Source: Nematostella vectensis (lineage: Eukaryota; Cnidaria; Anthozoa; Actiniaria; Edwardsiidae). From it: 64,000 nt of DNA. The DNA lies in the NCBI RefSeq assembly GCF_932526225.1, contig NC_064035.1:12220566-12284565 (forward strand), read 5' to 3'. Shown in pieces: positions 11,726 through 23,500 of the stretch. A model generated the notes under the pieces. The model had not been told where the DNA came from and ran no database searches. It worked only from the letters and a program-made list of their open reading frames with translations. The first letter of the stretch is position 1, and the number at the start of each line of letters is the position of its first letter. The position numbers and the translations under genes are program-made.

Positions 11726-12451
11726 CATTCAAAGGCCCTCATATAAGATCATGCATCCTCTAGGGGTGGCGGAGCTGGCTTTTTTAAAGGGCTCAAGAAA
11801 AAATTCAGAGAAACAAATTTGCATTGCGTATGAATAAAAAAGTTGGTACACAGAGAGGTCTGGGGGCATGCTTCTATTTTCAGGGAAAGAGTAAGACAAG
11901 ACTATCGACGAAAGCATTGAAGCTAGATGCCCTTATATGGCCATCGGTTAAGATATACAGAAAATATTACCAGAAAACCATCAGAACGAGGAGCTACGCA
12001 ATCCGCCCTTTCCCTTGATGCACCCTTAATTCCTTATCTTGTTGAGTTGTCATCTTATCAGTTTATATTAACTGATAAGAGTGGAGTTCTTAGACGCATT
12101 GTAGGAACAATTAGCACAAAATAACTAAACAAAAGTGTACCAGTAGCATCCTCCCCATTTTTCAATTGTTTGATTTTTGTTCATTTTAGTGAAAGTCATT
12201 GCATAATGAAAAGTCTTTTTCACATAAGAGACGGCCGGAACTCAGTGGCTATAAATTCTCGAAGGGTGCGTGGAAAAATATTGGTAGAACCAACTAAACG
12301 CTCTTTGCGTGCGTTTTTGTTTTTGCAAGAATAGAGTTTGTCTTTATCAGATTCTGCTTTTTTGATAACTGGCAGCAGAGGAAACTAAATATCTGGTGAT
12401 TTGCGTGGAAAGTGTTAAAGATGTGAATAAATGGTCACAGCACTAGAACTC

Positions 12452-13040
12452 ACTACGCGAGAGGAGCCACACGCTCCATCTAGATTTCGCTCCTAAGGCA
12501 AAATCTAGATGGCAAGCATACGAAGGGAGCCACACGGGTTAAGGCGAGTTCTAGATGGCAAGCATACGAGGGGAGCCGTACGAGTTAAGGCGAGTTCTGG
12601 ATGGCAAGTATGCAAAGGGAGCCACACGGGTTAAGGCGAGTTCTAGATGGCAAGCATACGAGGGGAGCCGTACGAGTTAAGGCGAGTTCTAGATGGCAAG
12701 CATACGAGGGGAGCCGTACGAGTTAAGACGAGTTCTAGATGGCAAGTATACGAAGGGAGCCACACGAGTTAAGGCGAGTTCTAGATGGCAATCATACGAG
12801 GGGAGCCACACGGGTTAAGGCGAGTTCTAGATGGCAAGTATGCAAAGGGAGCCACACGAGTTAAGGCGAGTTCTAGATGGCAATCATACGAGGGGAGCCA
12901 CACGGGTTAAGGCGAGTTCTAGATGGCAATCATACGAAGGGAGCCACACGAGTTAAGGCGAGTTCTAGATGGCAAGTATGCAAAAGGAGCCACACGAGTT
13001 AAGGCGAGTTCTAGATGGCAAGTATGCGAAGGGAGCCATA
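12452..13040. repeat. 46-bp minisatellite in the homeobox intron
   Basis: About 12-13 tandem copies of a 46-bp unit containing gagttctagatggcaag, catacgaggggagcc and acacgggttaaggc. Variants alternate (cacacgag / cgtacgag; catacg / tatgca). The array begins about 45 bp inside the intron that follows the copy B homeodomain exon. Confidence 0.9.
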
Positions 13041-13085
13041 TTTTAAGGGATCATTAAAGGTCCTTCTAGCAATGGTTAAACGTAC

Positions 13086-13513
13086 CTGTATACTCCGAGA
13101 GGAAATCCCCAGCAAACGAGCGAGTTGTCCGCAGGTTGACGCATCAATATATGCAGATGATGAGAACGTCTCGTTCAAAACTTGCGTTTGGTAGGGTGTA
13201 AATCGAGTGCGGGTGATTTGAGAGTTGGCCCGATTATTCATCCTCATATTCTCTCCATATGAATTCTCGTCTTCTGTAAAGAAAAAGAAGCGATGTTTAG
13301 AGATAAGTGTAGATTCTCACTTTTGCTTTAAACTCTTAAGAACATGATTATCTATACAAGTCAATTGCTTCCATCGACTTCTCACGGTTTTGTTTTGCTG
13401 AGACGACTATAGACCACAAAATGAAATAACGAAATATTAAAAAAAATGTTGAACAGAAGATTCGTAACGTTACCTTTTTTGATGACCATTGTTTTTTGTT
13501 CTGTCAGCTCCAT
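13086..13513 (-). CDS. Divergent homeobox gene, 5' exons (copy B, intact)
   Basis: Exon 1 (13474-13513) encodes MELTEQKTMVIKK and ends with donor GTAACG. Exon 2 (13086-13273) has a good acceptor (tttctttacag) and donor (CAG|GTACGT). Together they give about 75 residues. The C-terminal part is homeodomain residues 1 to 46: RTRFTPYQTQVLNETF, then YIDASTCGQLARLLGI, ending in SIQ. The intron falls in phase 0 between homeodomain positions 46 and 47, the classical site in many PRD-class genes. No matching helix-3 exon lies between 9.2 and 13.0 kb. The only candidate is the exon at 8678, which is phase-compatible, giving a 90-residue protein that stops at the homeodomain end. Several loop residues are unusual, so I cannot assign a family. 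Confidence 0.68.
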
Positions 13514-14489
13514 TCTTTGATCGACTTCTAATTTTAAAACTCGATAACAATATTTTGCGCTGTATTATCAAAAGGACAACTGCAAGTAATGGAGAACACC
13601 GAAAAGCCACCGGTTAAGGTTTGCAATGAATGACGCACTTTTGATCTTTGCATGGCAACTGAGTAATTGGAGTAACTAGCAAAACTTGGGACAAACAAAC
13701 AAGCCTTGATTTTCATTGGTTAACAATTTACCTTCGTTTGAAGCCTACAATCAAATCAGTTAAGTTATATGATTTTATCGGACAAAGTATTCGAGAACCC
13801 TAAGTCAGTTTTGATGGAATTACGGTTATATAACTATGCGAGTATGGTACTAGTCACGAAAGCAATACTACCCATAGCAAATACTTGGGTTATGTCATAT
13901 AGAATCACAACACAAATATTAGATATTAGATTAGATTATTAGGTATTACAAAATTTAGGCACTACCTAAAGCGTAGCCCCACACTTATTGTTCGTATCTA
14001 TAAGTACAAGTGATAGCATAGTTTGATAGAGATAGATAGTTTATTTCAAAATTGTTGATTGCAGCGAAAAGGCTGAATTAAAAAATTTAACAAAAATTTA
14101 ACAACAAAAAAATTAATCATCTAATACAAATAATAAGATAATATGATAATAATAAGTTAAAATAACGATAAGAATATGCTTCACAAATATAATTGTGCTT
14201 TATACAGTATACAACCTCTTTCAAATAATGTTGTATCGTAACCCGCAGTGCTTCATGAGTAGCGTATAAATGGCGGAATTGTGGATTCTTCTAGTGCAAC
14301 ATATTTAGAAATAGTTGTATATAGATTCCCTCAATTAAAAACACCATTCGGGCCATTTGACAATCTTTTGGAGTAGCGCATAAACAACAGAAGATACTTT
14401 TTCTTACGTTTATCTATGAATAATATTCTCGCATCATCCAAGGTTTACGAAATTGCTTGGATTTCTAAAATACCAAAATGCTAGGTTTG

Positions 14490-15610
14490 AGCAATCCTCG
14501 TGATCAGCAAAACTTTTAATTTTTTTCATTCATTCATTAATTTGTTTGTTTGTTTATTTATTTAAAAATGAATGCACGAACTTGAGAACATTCAAAGCTA
14601 TATTGTTTGTTTATTGGTCTCTTTCAAGGGTGTAAAACATGGCTGTTAAAATTTTAACAAGTTTTTGCTTTTTAATTACCAATCACATTTGCTGAATTAT
14701 ATTTGGCTTTCGAAAAAGTAAGTTTACTTTGTAAGCTACTTTGAATTATTCTTCGTGGGATGAATGCACCAAGATTAAACTGAAGGTTATGGTGTCGAAA
14801 TTATTTTTCGAATGTAAGTACTTATTTACTACAATCAGACTTCTCTTTCGCACCCTAGGACTTGCTTACAAGACTGAACTCACATGAAATCCTTACGATA
14901 AAATACACTGATAGTGCTGTGAAGCTTTTTTAGCAAACGTATGATGGAAATTAAAAATTTACTTTTGCGCCTTTTTAAATTTTCTCTCAATCAGAGAAGC
15001 GAAGGGCACAGACATCATACGGTCAAAACAAAGACATCCCATCGTGACCATGAGAACGTATATACACTCTTTTTATTATAAGAACCTTTTTTTATAAGAA
15101 CGTCCAGGCTGAGATCTCACCAAATTTTAAGAACAAGCTAAGAACATGCCAAGGCTCATAGGGCAGCAACATATTGCTTTTTTAGGCTTATATGTTCTAA
15201 AATGCAGTTAATTAACTTGTGTTCCATTGAGTGGTTTCAAAATTACGTGCAACAAAATGTAATTGTTAAAGTGTAATAGTCAAGCCAGAACAAAAGGAAA
15301 CAAATACATTACAATGTATTAGTACTAAATAAACTAAATAGTATTTCACGGGTTTGAGCAATCCTCGTGATCAGCAAAACTTTTGAATTTTGTGTTATTT
15401 ATACTATGTATATAGAAAATATTTGACAAAAATTTAAATGCACGAACTTGAGAACATTCAAAGCTATATTGTTTGTTTATTGGTCTCTTTCATTGGTGTA
15501 AAACATGGCTGTTAAAATTTTAATAAGTTTTTGCTATTTAATCACCAATCACATTTGCTGAATTAAATTTGGCTTTCGAAAAAGTAAGTTAAATTTGTAA
15601 GCTACTTTGA
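14490..15610 (+). repeat. Pair of dispersed direct repeats
   Basis: The block starting GTTTGAGCAATCCTCGTGAT at about 14487 recurs at about 15353. Both contain aatgcacgaacttgagaaca, then tattgtttgtttattggtct, then tcaccaatcacatttgctga-like sequence. The two copies, about 260 bp each, differ by small indels. A shorter phrase (gtattagtactaaataaact) is also duplicated at about 15315 and 15612. Confidence 0.7.
15060..15190. repeat. AAGAAC/GTTCTT repeat fragment
   Basis: Tatacactctttttattataa followed by gaacgtccaggctgagatct and taagaacatgccaaggctca; this is nearly the left end of the element at 63225. Confidence 0.65.
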
Positions 15611-16402
15611 ATGTATTAGTACTAAATAAACTAAATAGTATTTCACGGGTTTTTTGAAACTACTCTAATATATATAAAACCTTAAATATTACATTGCTTT
15701 TTATCATTTGTGCAATTCTCCTCCTAATAATTCATTGGGTACTATATTTTATAAGCACTAAAATTTAAGAGCATCGTTGAGAACATCAACTGAAAATTTG
15801 ACGTTCCAATGAAAAAAAAAAGTGTAGCTTACCACTTTCTCTGACTATGGGGCCCCGCAAAAACACACCAGAAAACTGAAACATGCGTTAAGATCGATTT
15901 AGAGTAATCGCGCGACTCTGAACATAGTTGGTATGGAAAACTACTGACCCTCTACTAACTATGAATAATGAGTTGAGTGATATACCCTTGTGTAAATTCT
16001 TATAATCTTTCATTTATAGCAATCTAGCCAAAAGAAAGTATAGACAACTTTTCTAAATAAGGATGGAAGAACGACAAACCGAACCAACGTTTTGATTTAA
16101 AAAAAAAAAAACAGACCTTTCTTAATAACCGACTCGGTATCAAGAGCTGATGCCCTGTGTGTTTTATATTTCTATTTTTACATTTAATATCCATTTTATA
16201 GCTTTGAATGCTGTCGTCGTGAAATTTGCAGTCTGCTAATACACGAGCAGCTTTGAATGCGGCAAATCACCGCAGCTAGCCTGGCGACACTTTCTATTGC
16301 GAAAATGCCAAGTGCGGTGCAAACAGCGTCAACATCGGCCAGCATTGCTGGCACCACTATACTCGGTTAACTACAAACGAAATGTTGGCGAGCAACTACA
16401 CA

Positions 16403-17585
16403 GCACCTCCCAACATGGGGCGTAAACAGCACCTCCCAACATGGGGCGTAAACAGCACCTCACAACATGGTGTAAACAGCACCACACAACATGGGGTGTA
16501 AACAGCACCTCACAACATGGGGTGTAAACAGCATCTCACAACATGGGGTGTAAACAGCACCTCACAACATGGAGTGTAAACAGCACCTCACAACATGGAG
16601 TGTAAACAGCACCACACAACATGGAGTGTAAACAGCACCACACAACATGGAGTGTAAACAGCACCACACAACATGGGGTGTAAACAGCACCTCACAACAT
16701 CGGGTGTAAACAGCACCTCACAACATGGGGTGTAAACAGCACCTCACAACATGGGGTGTAAACAGCACCACACAACATGGGGTGTAAACAGCACCACACA
16801 ACATGGAGTGTAAACAGCACCACACAACATGGGGTGAAAACAGCACCACACAACATGAGGTGTAAACAGCACCACACAACATGGGGTGTAAACAGCACCA
16901 CACAACATGGGGTGTAAACAGCACCTCCCATCATGGGGTGTAAACAGCACCTCACAACATGGGGTGTAAACAGCACCTCACAACATGGGGTGTAAACAGC
17001 ACCTCACAACATGGAGTGTAAACAGCACCTCACAACATGGAGTGTAAACAGCACCTCACAACATGGAGTGTAAACAGCACCTCACAACATGGGGTGTAAA
17101 CAGCACCTCACAACATGGGGTGTAAACAGCACCTCACATCATGGGGTGTAAACAGCACCTCCCATCATGGGGTGTAAACAGCACCTCACAACATGGGGTG
17201 TAAACAGCACCTCACAACATGGGGTGTAAACAGCACCTCACAACATGGGGTGTAAACAGCACCTCACAACATGGAGTGTAAACAGCACCTCACAACATGG
17301 AGTGTAAACAGCACCTCACAACATGGAGTGTAAACAGCACCTCACAACATGGGGTGTAAACAGCACCTCACAACATGGTGTGTAAACAGCACCTCCCAAC
17401 ATGGTGTGCAAACAGCACCTCACAACATGGGGTGTAAACAGCACCTCACAACATGGAGTGTAAACAGCACCTCACAACATGGGGTGTAAACAGCACCTCA
17501 CAACATGGGGTGTAAACAGTACCTCACATCATGGTGTAAACAGCACCTCACAACATGGGGTGTAAACAGCACCTTCCCAACATGG
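16403..17585. repeat. 26-bp minisatellite (AACATGGGGTGTAAACAGCACCTCAC)
   Basis: About 45 tandem copies of a 26-bp unit combining AACATGGGGTGTAAACAGC with ACCTCAC. Variants (cacac/ctcac/ctccc; gggg/gagt/gtgt) occur in runs, implying block expansion. Long Cys-rich minus-strand frames here arise from the array itself and are not genes. Confidence 0.95.
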
Positions 17586-17589
17586 TGTA

Positions 17590-18592
17590 CAAAAATTGCT
17601 AGGGCAGGAATTCTGGATACTTTCACCAGCAATACTGGTGCAATTCCCACAAGTTTTTTTTTCTAGGGTCGGGAGGTTGATGGATAGAGGGTGTACGACA
17701 GTCGCTATAAATGACCACCAATTTTACCCTAAATGTCAGTATACTGACATTTAACTGAAGCATTTATTATGATCCGAGTGTTTTTTTTCCACAAATTAAA
17801 CAAATGGCCTAAAAAATGCCAATACAAAATGGTTATCGGTTGAAAATTTTCTTGAAGATTAAAAAACAGCAGTCCAAAACCAATTGACTCTAACCAATAA
17901 CTACTCTAACTGTTAACTCGACTCGAAATTTTGACCAATTGACAATAATTCCAAACTTTTGCTAACTTAAAGTTTCAAAGCCAAAGCAATTCACATTAGA
18001 AAATTGTTTGGAACATTGTCTGCGTTTTTCGAGATTCCTTCTATTTGCGAAGTTATAAAGATTTGAACAGAACAACAAATCATATTCCCCTGATATAATT
18101 TTGGTGCCGGTCAAGTGCTGATTGATATGATGCGCTTGAGCTGGCTTGCTATGATAACGCCATGGTACTTGAACTCGCGATATAAACAGCACTTGTTTAG
18201 TCTTTTTGGGGAATGCGTATCGGCATAGGTGGAAACGCACGAGTCTAAGTCCAGTAATATGACCCGAAACAAATTCTTACAATGCATCTGCCTAATTAAT
18301 AATAATAATAATAATAATGACTATTATTATTTAGGGGTATTTTTGGCATAGAATTATTGGTCTATAAGTTGTGATACAATAAATTATAGAGAATGCTAAA
18401 ACTGGGGCAAAAGGTCTAAGAATTTTATTTGTCTGGATGTAAATTAACTTACAACTATTAGGAATTATTACGTGCCCCTTCTTTTCACCACCAGACAAGG
18501 GTAATGGCGAGAGATTAAAAAAACCCGACTCCATGCGAAAACCTTGCACTATAGGTCCTTAAAGAGACAGACAAGCCCGCGGGATCACCCGC
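17590..18592. other. Gap between minisatellite and DARS 3' end
   Basis: AT-rich; contains a (taa)n microsatellite at about 18297-18330 and a candidate poly(A) signal for the minus-strand synthetase gene (TTTATT on plus, 18424-18429). No gene supported. Confidence 0.5.
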
Positions 18593-20545
18593 TCAGGGTG
18601 TGATACGCTTCGGGTCACGCGGGAACATGGAGGATTTGCGGACATTGTGTAGATCTAAGTAAAGCATCACTACTCGAGCCAAACCTGAAAAATAACAAGC
18701 AAAGAGAAATTAAGTTACAACATTATCTCCCTTAACATTTACTGTATAGGCTCTACAAGAAGACCAGTATAAGCAGTTTGGGCAATCAGATCGATACCGG
18801 TGCTTGAAATGGCTTGGTCATGTCCTCCGCATGGACCAACAGCGGATACCAAATGCGGAATGGCGGAAACCCGGTAGGCCAAAGACCACCGGGCAAAAAA
18901 CTGTTACCTCTTAACTGAAAGATCTTGGCCTCAGTTGGGGACAGGTACAGCACCTTGCCCGCAACCGACAAGAGAGACGGCGAATCAAACTTGCCTTATG
19001 TCCAATCAGGGGTGAAGAGGCCTAAGTAAGTAACATCAAATGGAGACAAGACGTTTTTCTCTACAAGGAGAGGGCTTCTCACATTAAGATATAGAATACC
19101 TCTCCTATCAGTTCAAAAATATCGAAATGACAAGGCAAATGAGAGCGTTTTATCTTCTGTGTCAAGATGAAGATAACACATCCAAACGAACCAAGGAAGC
19201 CTAGCCATGTTCTCAAATGATCACTTGGCACAGCTAGCTGTACTCACCAATCCCACCTCCTGCATGCGGAGGAGCGCCATAGCGGAACGAGTCAATGTAC
19301 GACTTGATGGTTTCCAGATCTGAAAAAAAAAATATATATATATATATAACAGCATCCTGCAGTTGGATTCTCCGTAAAACACAGACGACAAAGTCAAAAA
19401 AGAGGACTCTCACCTATCCCGTGATGGCTTGCTCTCTCTTTGAGCTTCTCAGGGTCGTGGATTCGCTGCGCACCGGACAATACCTCCTCCCCACGTATGA
19501 ACATATCATACGAGTTGCTCACATTCTGTCAGAGAAGCCAGAGTGTTACAATACTCCTACCACTTCCTTGTGCTGTTTCAAAAAGGGGCCAGGCCCTTCT
19601 TTGAGAGGTATGTGAACGCTGGACAAGCAATAGTTGCAGTGAAACAAACTAAGGCGTTAGGACCGTGTTGATTAACGTGGGTTTAATTGTGGGTGAGTGC
19701 TTTTTCCGAGCAGCATGGTCAAACAAAAATCTACATACATTTTATATTTTTCTGTGGTAAAGAGATTAACGCTGGTGGTTAAGCAGCAATTAAAATTAGC
19801 GGGATTTGAATTCTGCCCTACAGTACAGTGTGACTTGATACAAAAATAGAATAAAGCAAAGCAATATGTATAGTAAAAGGGAATCCAACCATACTTTATT
19901 GTTGTTGTTAACATTATGCTTCCTACTAATGTAACCTCTCAAGCGGAGCCAACATTGGCCAAACCTGTTGGTTAAAATGTTGTACTGAGGTCACGCGTGT
20001 GTGAAAACAGCCTCAGCAACTGCCAGTACCCCTGCTGGAGGTCAGCGGCTGGCTGCCTCGACCTTAGCATTTCTAGTGTGTGTCATGGTCTTAACAACAC
20101 TGCCAAAAGGTGAGTGTAAATGGATAATGTCAACTAGAGTACCTTGTTGCATGTGCTTGACTTTTCTTACCCAGCGAGCTCTCTGTGCCACAGCAGTGTT
20201 TCTAGACTTACCGGGTTGAAGGGGTCAGGCATAGTGTAGAAGGGGCGAATGCACAGTGGATACTTGTCCAGGATGAAGAAGTCAGTATCATACTTCTGTT
20301 TGACGAGCTTGCCAAGGAATTTCTCATTTGGCGTACTAAGATCTTCCTCATAACCCATCTCTATCCCAGCTTCACGTAACATGTCTACCCCTTCACGATA
20401 CTCGAGAATCAGCCTTAAAAGATTAATGAAATCCATTACATCAAAAGAATACTAGCAACATTGACATGATCAGATGCTTCAAAAGAAATGAACTTCTTGT
20501 CCACAACCATATACATCAGGGGCAGCGGTGTGGTCCAATAAGTGT

Positions 20546-20576
<31 letters not shown>

Positions 20577-23500
20577 GGGGGGGGGGATTGGCTGGGGGTG
20601 GTTGGTGGTTTCATGGGAGGGGTGGGTGGTGGTTCCAAATCCTATTTATAAGAACGCGGGGATTTTAAAATGTTCAACAATTTTGTTATCGGTTGCATAT
20701 ATACCGCTTGAAACACGTTATCGTATCTAAAGAAACATCCGCTCAGAAAAGTGGGGGGCCCCTCCCGTTCTGCCGCCTCTGTACATACATTAAGTGTTTT
20801 TATAAACACTTTCGCTATACAGGACAAATGGAAACCATAAAAAAAATCAGTTAATTGACTATTGATTCTCTTTGACAGGATATATTTATAATCTTCATTT
20901 TTTAGTGTAACACATGCTGTTGTGGCCACCAACACAAAGTTTGAAAAAGGTTAGCCAATTAGCATGCAACTTCGGTGCCGTGCTCTGATGTGCTGTTGTC
21001 AGTTAGTTTGCCTGGCTATTTTAGGGAGTGAAGTCATATCAATCAGAAAAGACCTCTTTCTCACACCCTGATTAGTTTGAAGAGGGAATCAATTAGAACT
21101 TCGAGTAGACCACAGCCAAATATCAAATACCACGATAATTTCCTTTATTTTACAAAGTTTATGGTATAGCTCTGGATATAATAAAATTAATTTTATTTTT
21201 TGCACCAACTGTGAAACCAATTTCTCCAAGTTTCAAAAAACTATAGAGAAATGCCTATAGAGTTGAAATTGATATGGAGAGTTCAATGAAACAGTGCATT
21301 TAGGAAAATTCCCAATTATCAGATATGATTTACATGTTTCAGTTTCCCAGACCCCAAAATTATTGCTGCAGATTTTAAAATGTCCTGGTGCAAGAATTTT
21401 GATGCCTTATTGATGGAAATTAATATTCTGTTGTTATTCATCCTAATTGGCTTACTTCACAAGACTGTCAAGGTGGCCCCGTTAGCAGAATCACACTGTT
21501 ATTAAGTTAAAAGGAGGGAGAGCGGACTGGTAACATGATAATACTAACGCTGGTTCCAGGAACTTGAAAGGCTCACTTGGATACTGCTTCTGGACTTTAG
21601 CTATGTCTTCAGCATACCTAATGTGATAAGAAATAATACACACTTTATAATTACACAAACCTGACTATCAATCAATGCAATGTGCAGTTTATAGAAAATC
21701 TACAGGATACCTCTCCTGGAGGCCTTTGAAGATATAGTTGAACATGTCACCAATGGTTCTAACGACCTGTAAAACATATAATGCTGTTTCAGTGAATAAA
21801 GCAACCCAATTCTGACATAATGGCTAATAGCAAGGGCTAAAAGCAAGCTCACTTTTTACTCTATGTACTGTAGTTTATTCCCTACCTCATGATAGTGTTC
21901 ATAAAAGCTCATCTCCACATCCAAACCAATGAACTCTGTCAAATGCCGGTGGGTGTTGCTATCCTCAGCACGGAACACTATGAACACAAGATAATACCAC
22001 AAAAGCTTACTAAATACCAAGCATTGATTTTCATTCTTTACAAACTGAATTTGCATTATGAGTGGTTCCATAAATGACAGTAATTGCCCATAAATTTACT
22101 GGAAAAATATAAAGTTCCATCAAAATGTATTTAATAAAAGTATATGTAAAAAAGTGAAGGTGCACAGGAATTATTGTGTATGAATTGTGTATGTTTACAG
22201 TATATTGTTACATATGGCTGGTGCATCAAAAACAGAAAACATCAGTTTCTAAATGGATATCAGCATTGTTATTTGTTGAAAAATCATGAGACAGTAAATG
22301 AAGTGATTAAAATCTGACCTGAGCCAATGGTGTACACCTTGTCAAAATCTCCTGTTAGCGCCATTTGCTTGTACAGCTGTGGTGATTGTGCGAGGAATGC
22401 CTTGCCTAAAGAAGTTGGACATGATGAACAGTTCAGGAAAGAAATAAAATAGAAATGTCCTATGGGGAATAGTGAACATGTAACAGTTATAACCCTATAC
22501 AATAAAGTATGTAACAGTTGCTAAAACAACAACGGGTTTTCAGTTCTGAACGTATTCCGCCATCTTGGGACCGACGTGCATGCGCTAGTCCCAGTCCTAC
22601 AAACAAACTGCTAATACCATCATTGGCCCACATAAAATTGCGCTGACTGGCAAAAGAAAAGTGATATCTGACCTGTTTCCGACCCCACACTTAAAAAATA
22701 ATAATAGTTTCCTGACAAACTGTACTCAAGGTTATTTTCAACTAATATATCCGTTTATTTTCATCCACTATCTATGCAAAAGACTTCACTTACAGAAGTC
22801 TGTAAAATACTGTATATTATTTATTGGGAAGCAAATCAGAGAACTGAGAAAATCTTCAGAAGTACAGTTCCATCCTGTTATGAGAGCATCCAAAACGAAA
22901 AAGTTGTAGTCACCTTTAAAATAGGAAACCTCAAACACATTGGCACCTCCCTCACTTGCAGCTGAAGTAAGAACGTGATAGAGATTAGCATGGATTCATA
23001 AATATTGTAGAAGTGCTTTATTAGAATACCTTCCACTTTGATTGACTGTGTATTGCTATAAAAATCTATCCATTGTTACCTGCCCATGGTTGTCAAACAA
23101 ATGAGCAAACAATATGCGAGTAAACTGATTTGAAAATTTAGTATTTCGATCTTCTATGTGTTTTACACACTGTATGGGATTAGAGGGCTGTTATGTTCTT
23201 TCTAGGTAACTACGAAGCAATGCAGAATACAACTCACAGGGGATAAGCACTATATTCCACTAAAAGTTCTACTGTATGTGGATCAGGAATTGTACTAATA
23301 AGCATTAATGAAAATTATTTATTATGAGTTAGAGTTGTATAAATAGAATGCAGTTAAATTGTAGTTCAAAAGATTTACAGATGCAGTAAAACCTGTTTTG
23401 ATCCTTTTTGGATATTGTTGTTCAAATTGACACCCAAATCTAGAGCCAAGATAATACTAACCAGTATCACAAGTAGAGGTTTGTATATAACTGATGGCCA

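Larger units (their letters stand above)
13740..16400. other. Gene-free repeat-bearing stretch
   Basis: No coding exon is supported. Contents are a duplicated segment (14490-14750 and 15350-15610), an AAGAAC-rich repeat at about 15060-15185 and AT-rich sequence. Near 16260-16380 the GC content rises just before the 26-bp array. Confidence 0.55.

Noticed and set aside
16692-16976. Long Cys/Leu-rich minus-strand open frames in all three registers
   Set aside because: They are produced by the 26-bp minisatellite (period not divisible by three, no stop in any register); no gene signals.
18593-18684. Loss of the Glu in the motif 3 region of the synthetase (GIGLARV instead of GIGLERV)
   Set aside because: The invariant Arg of motif 3 is present and that middle position varies among AspRS enzymes, so it is not evidence of inactivation.
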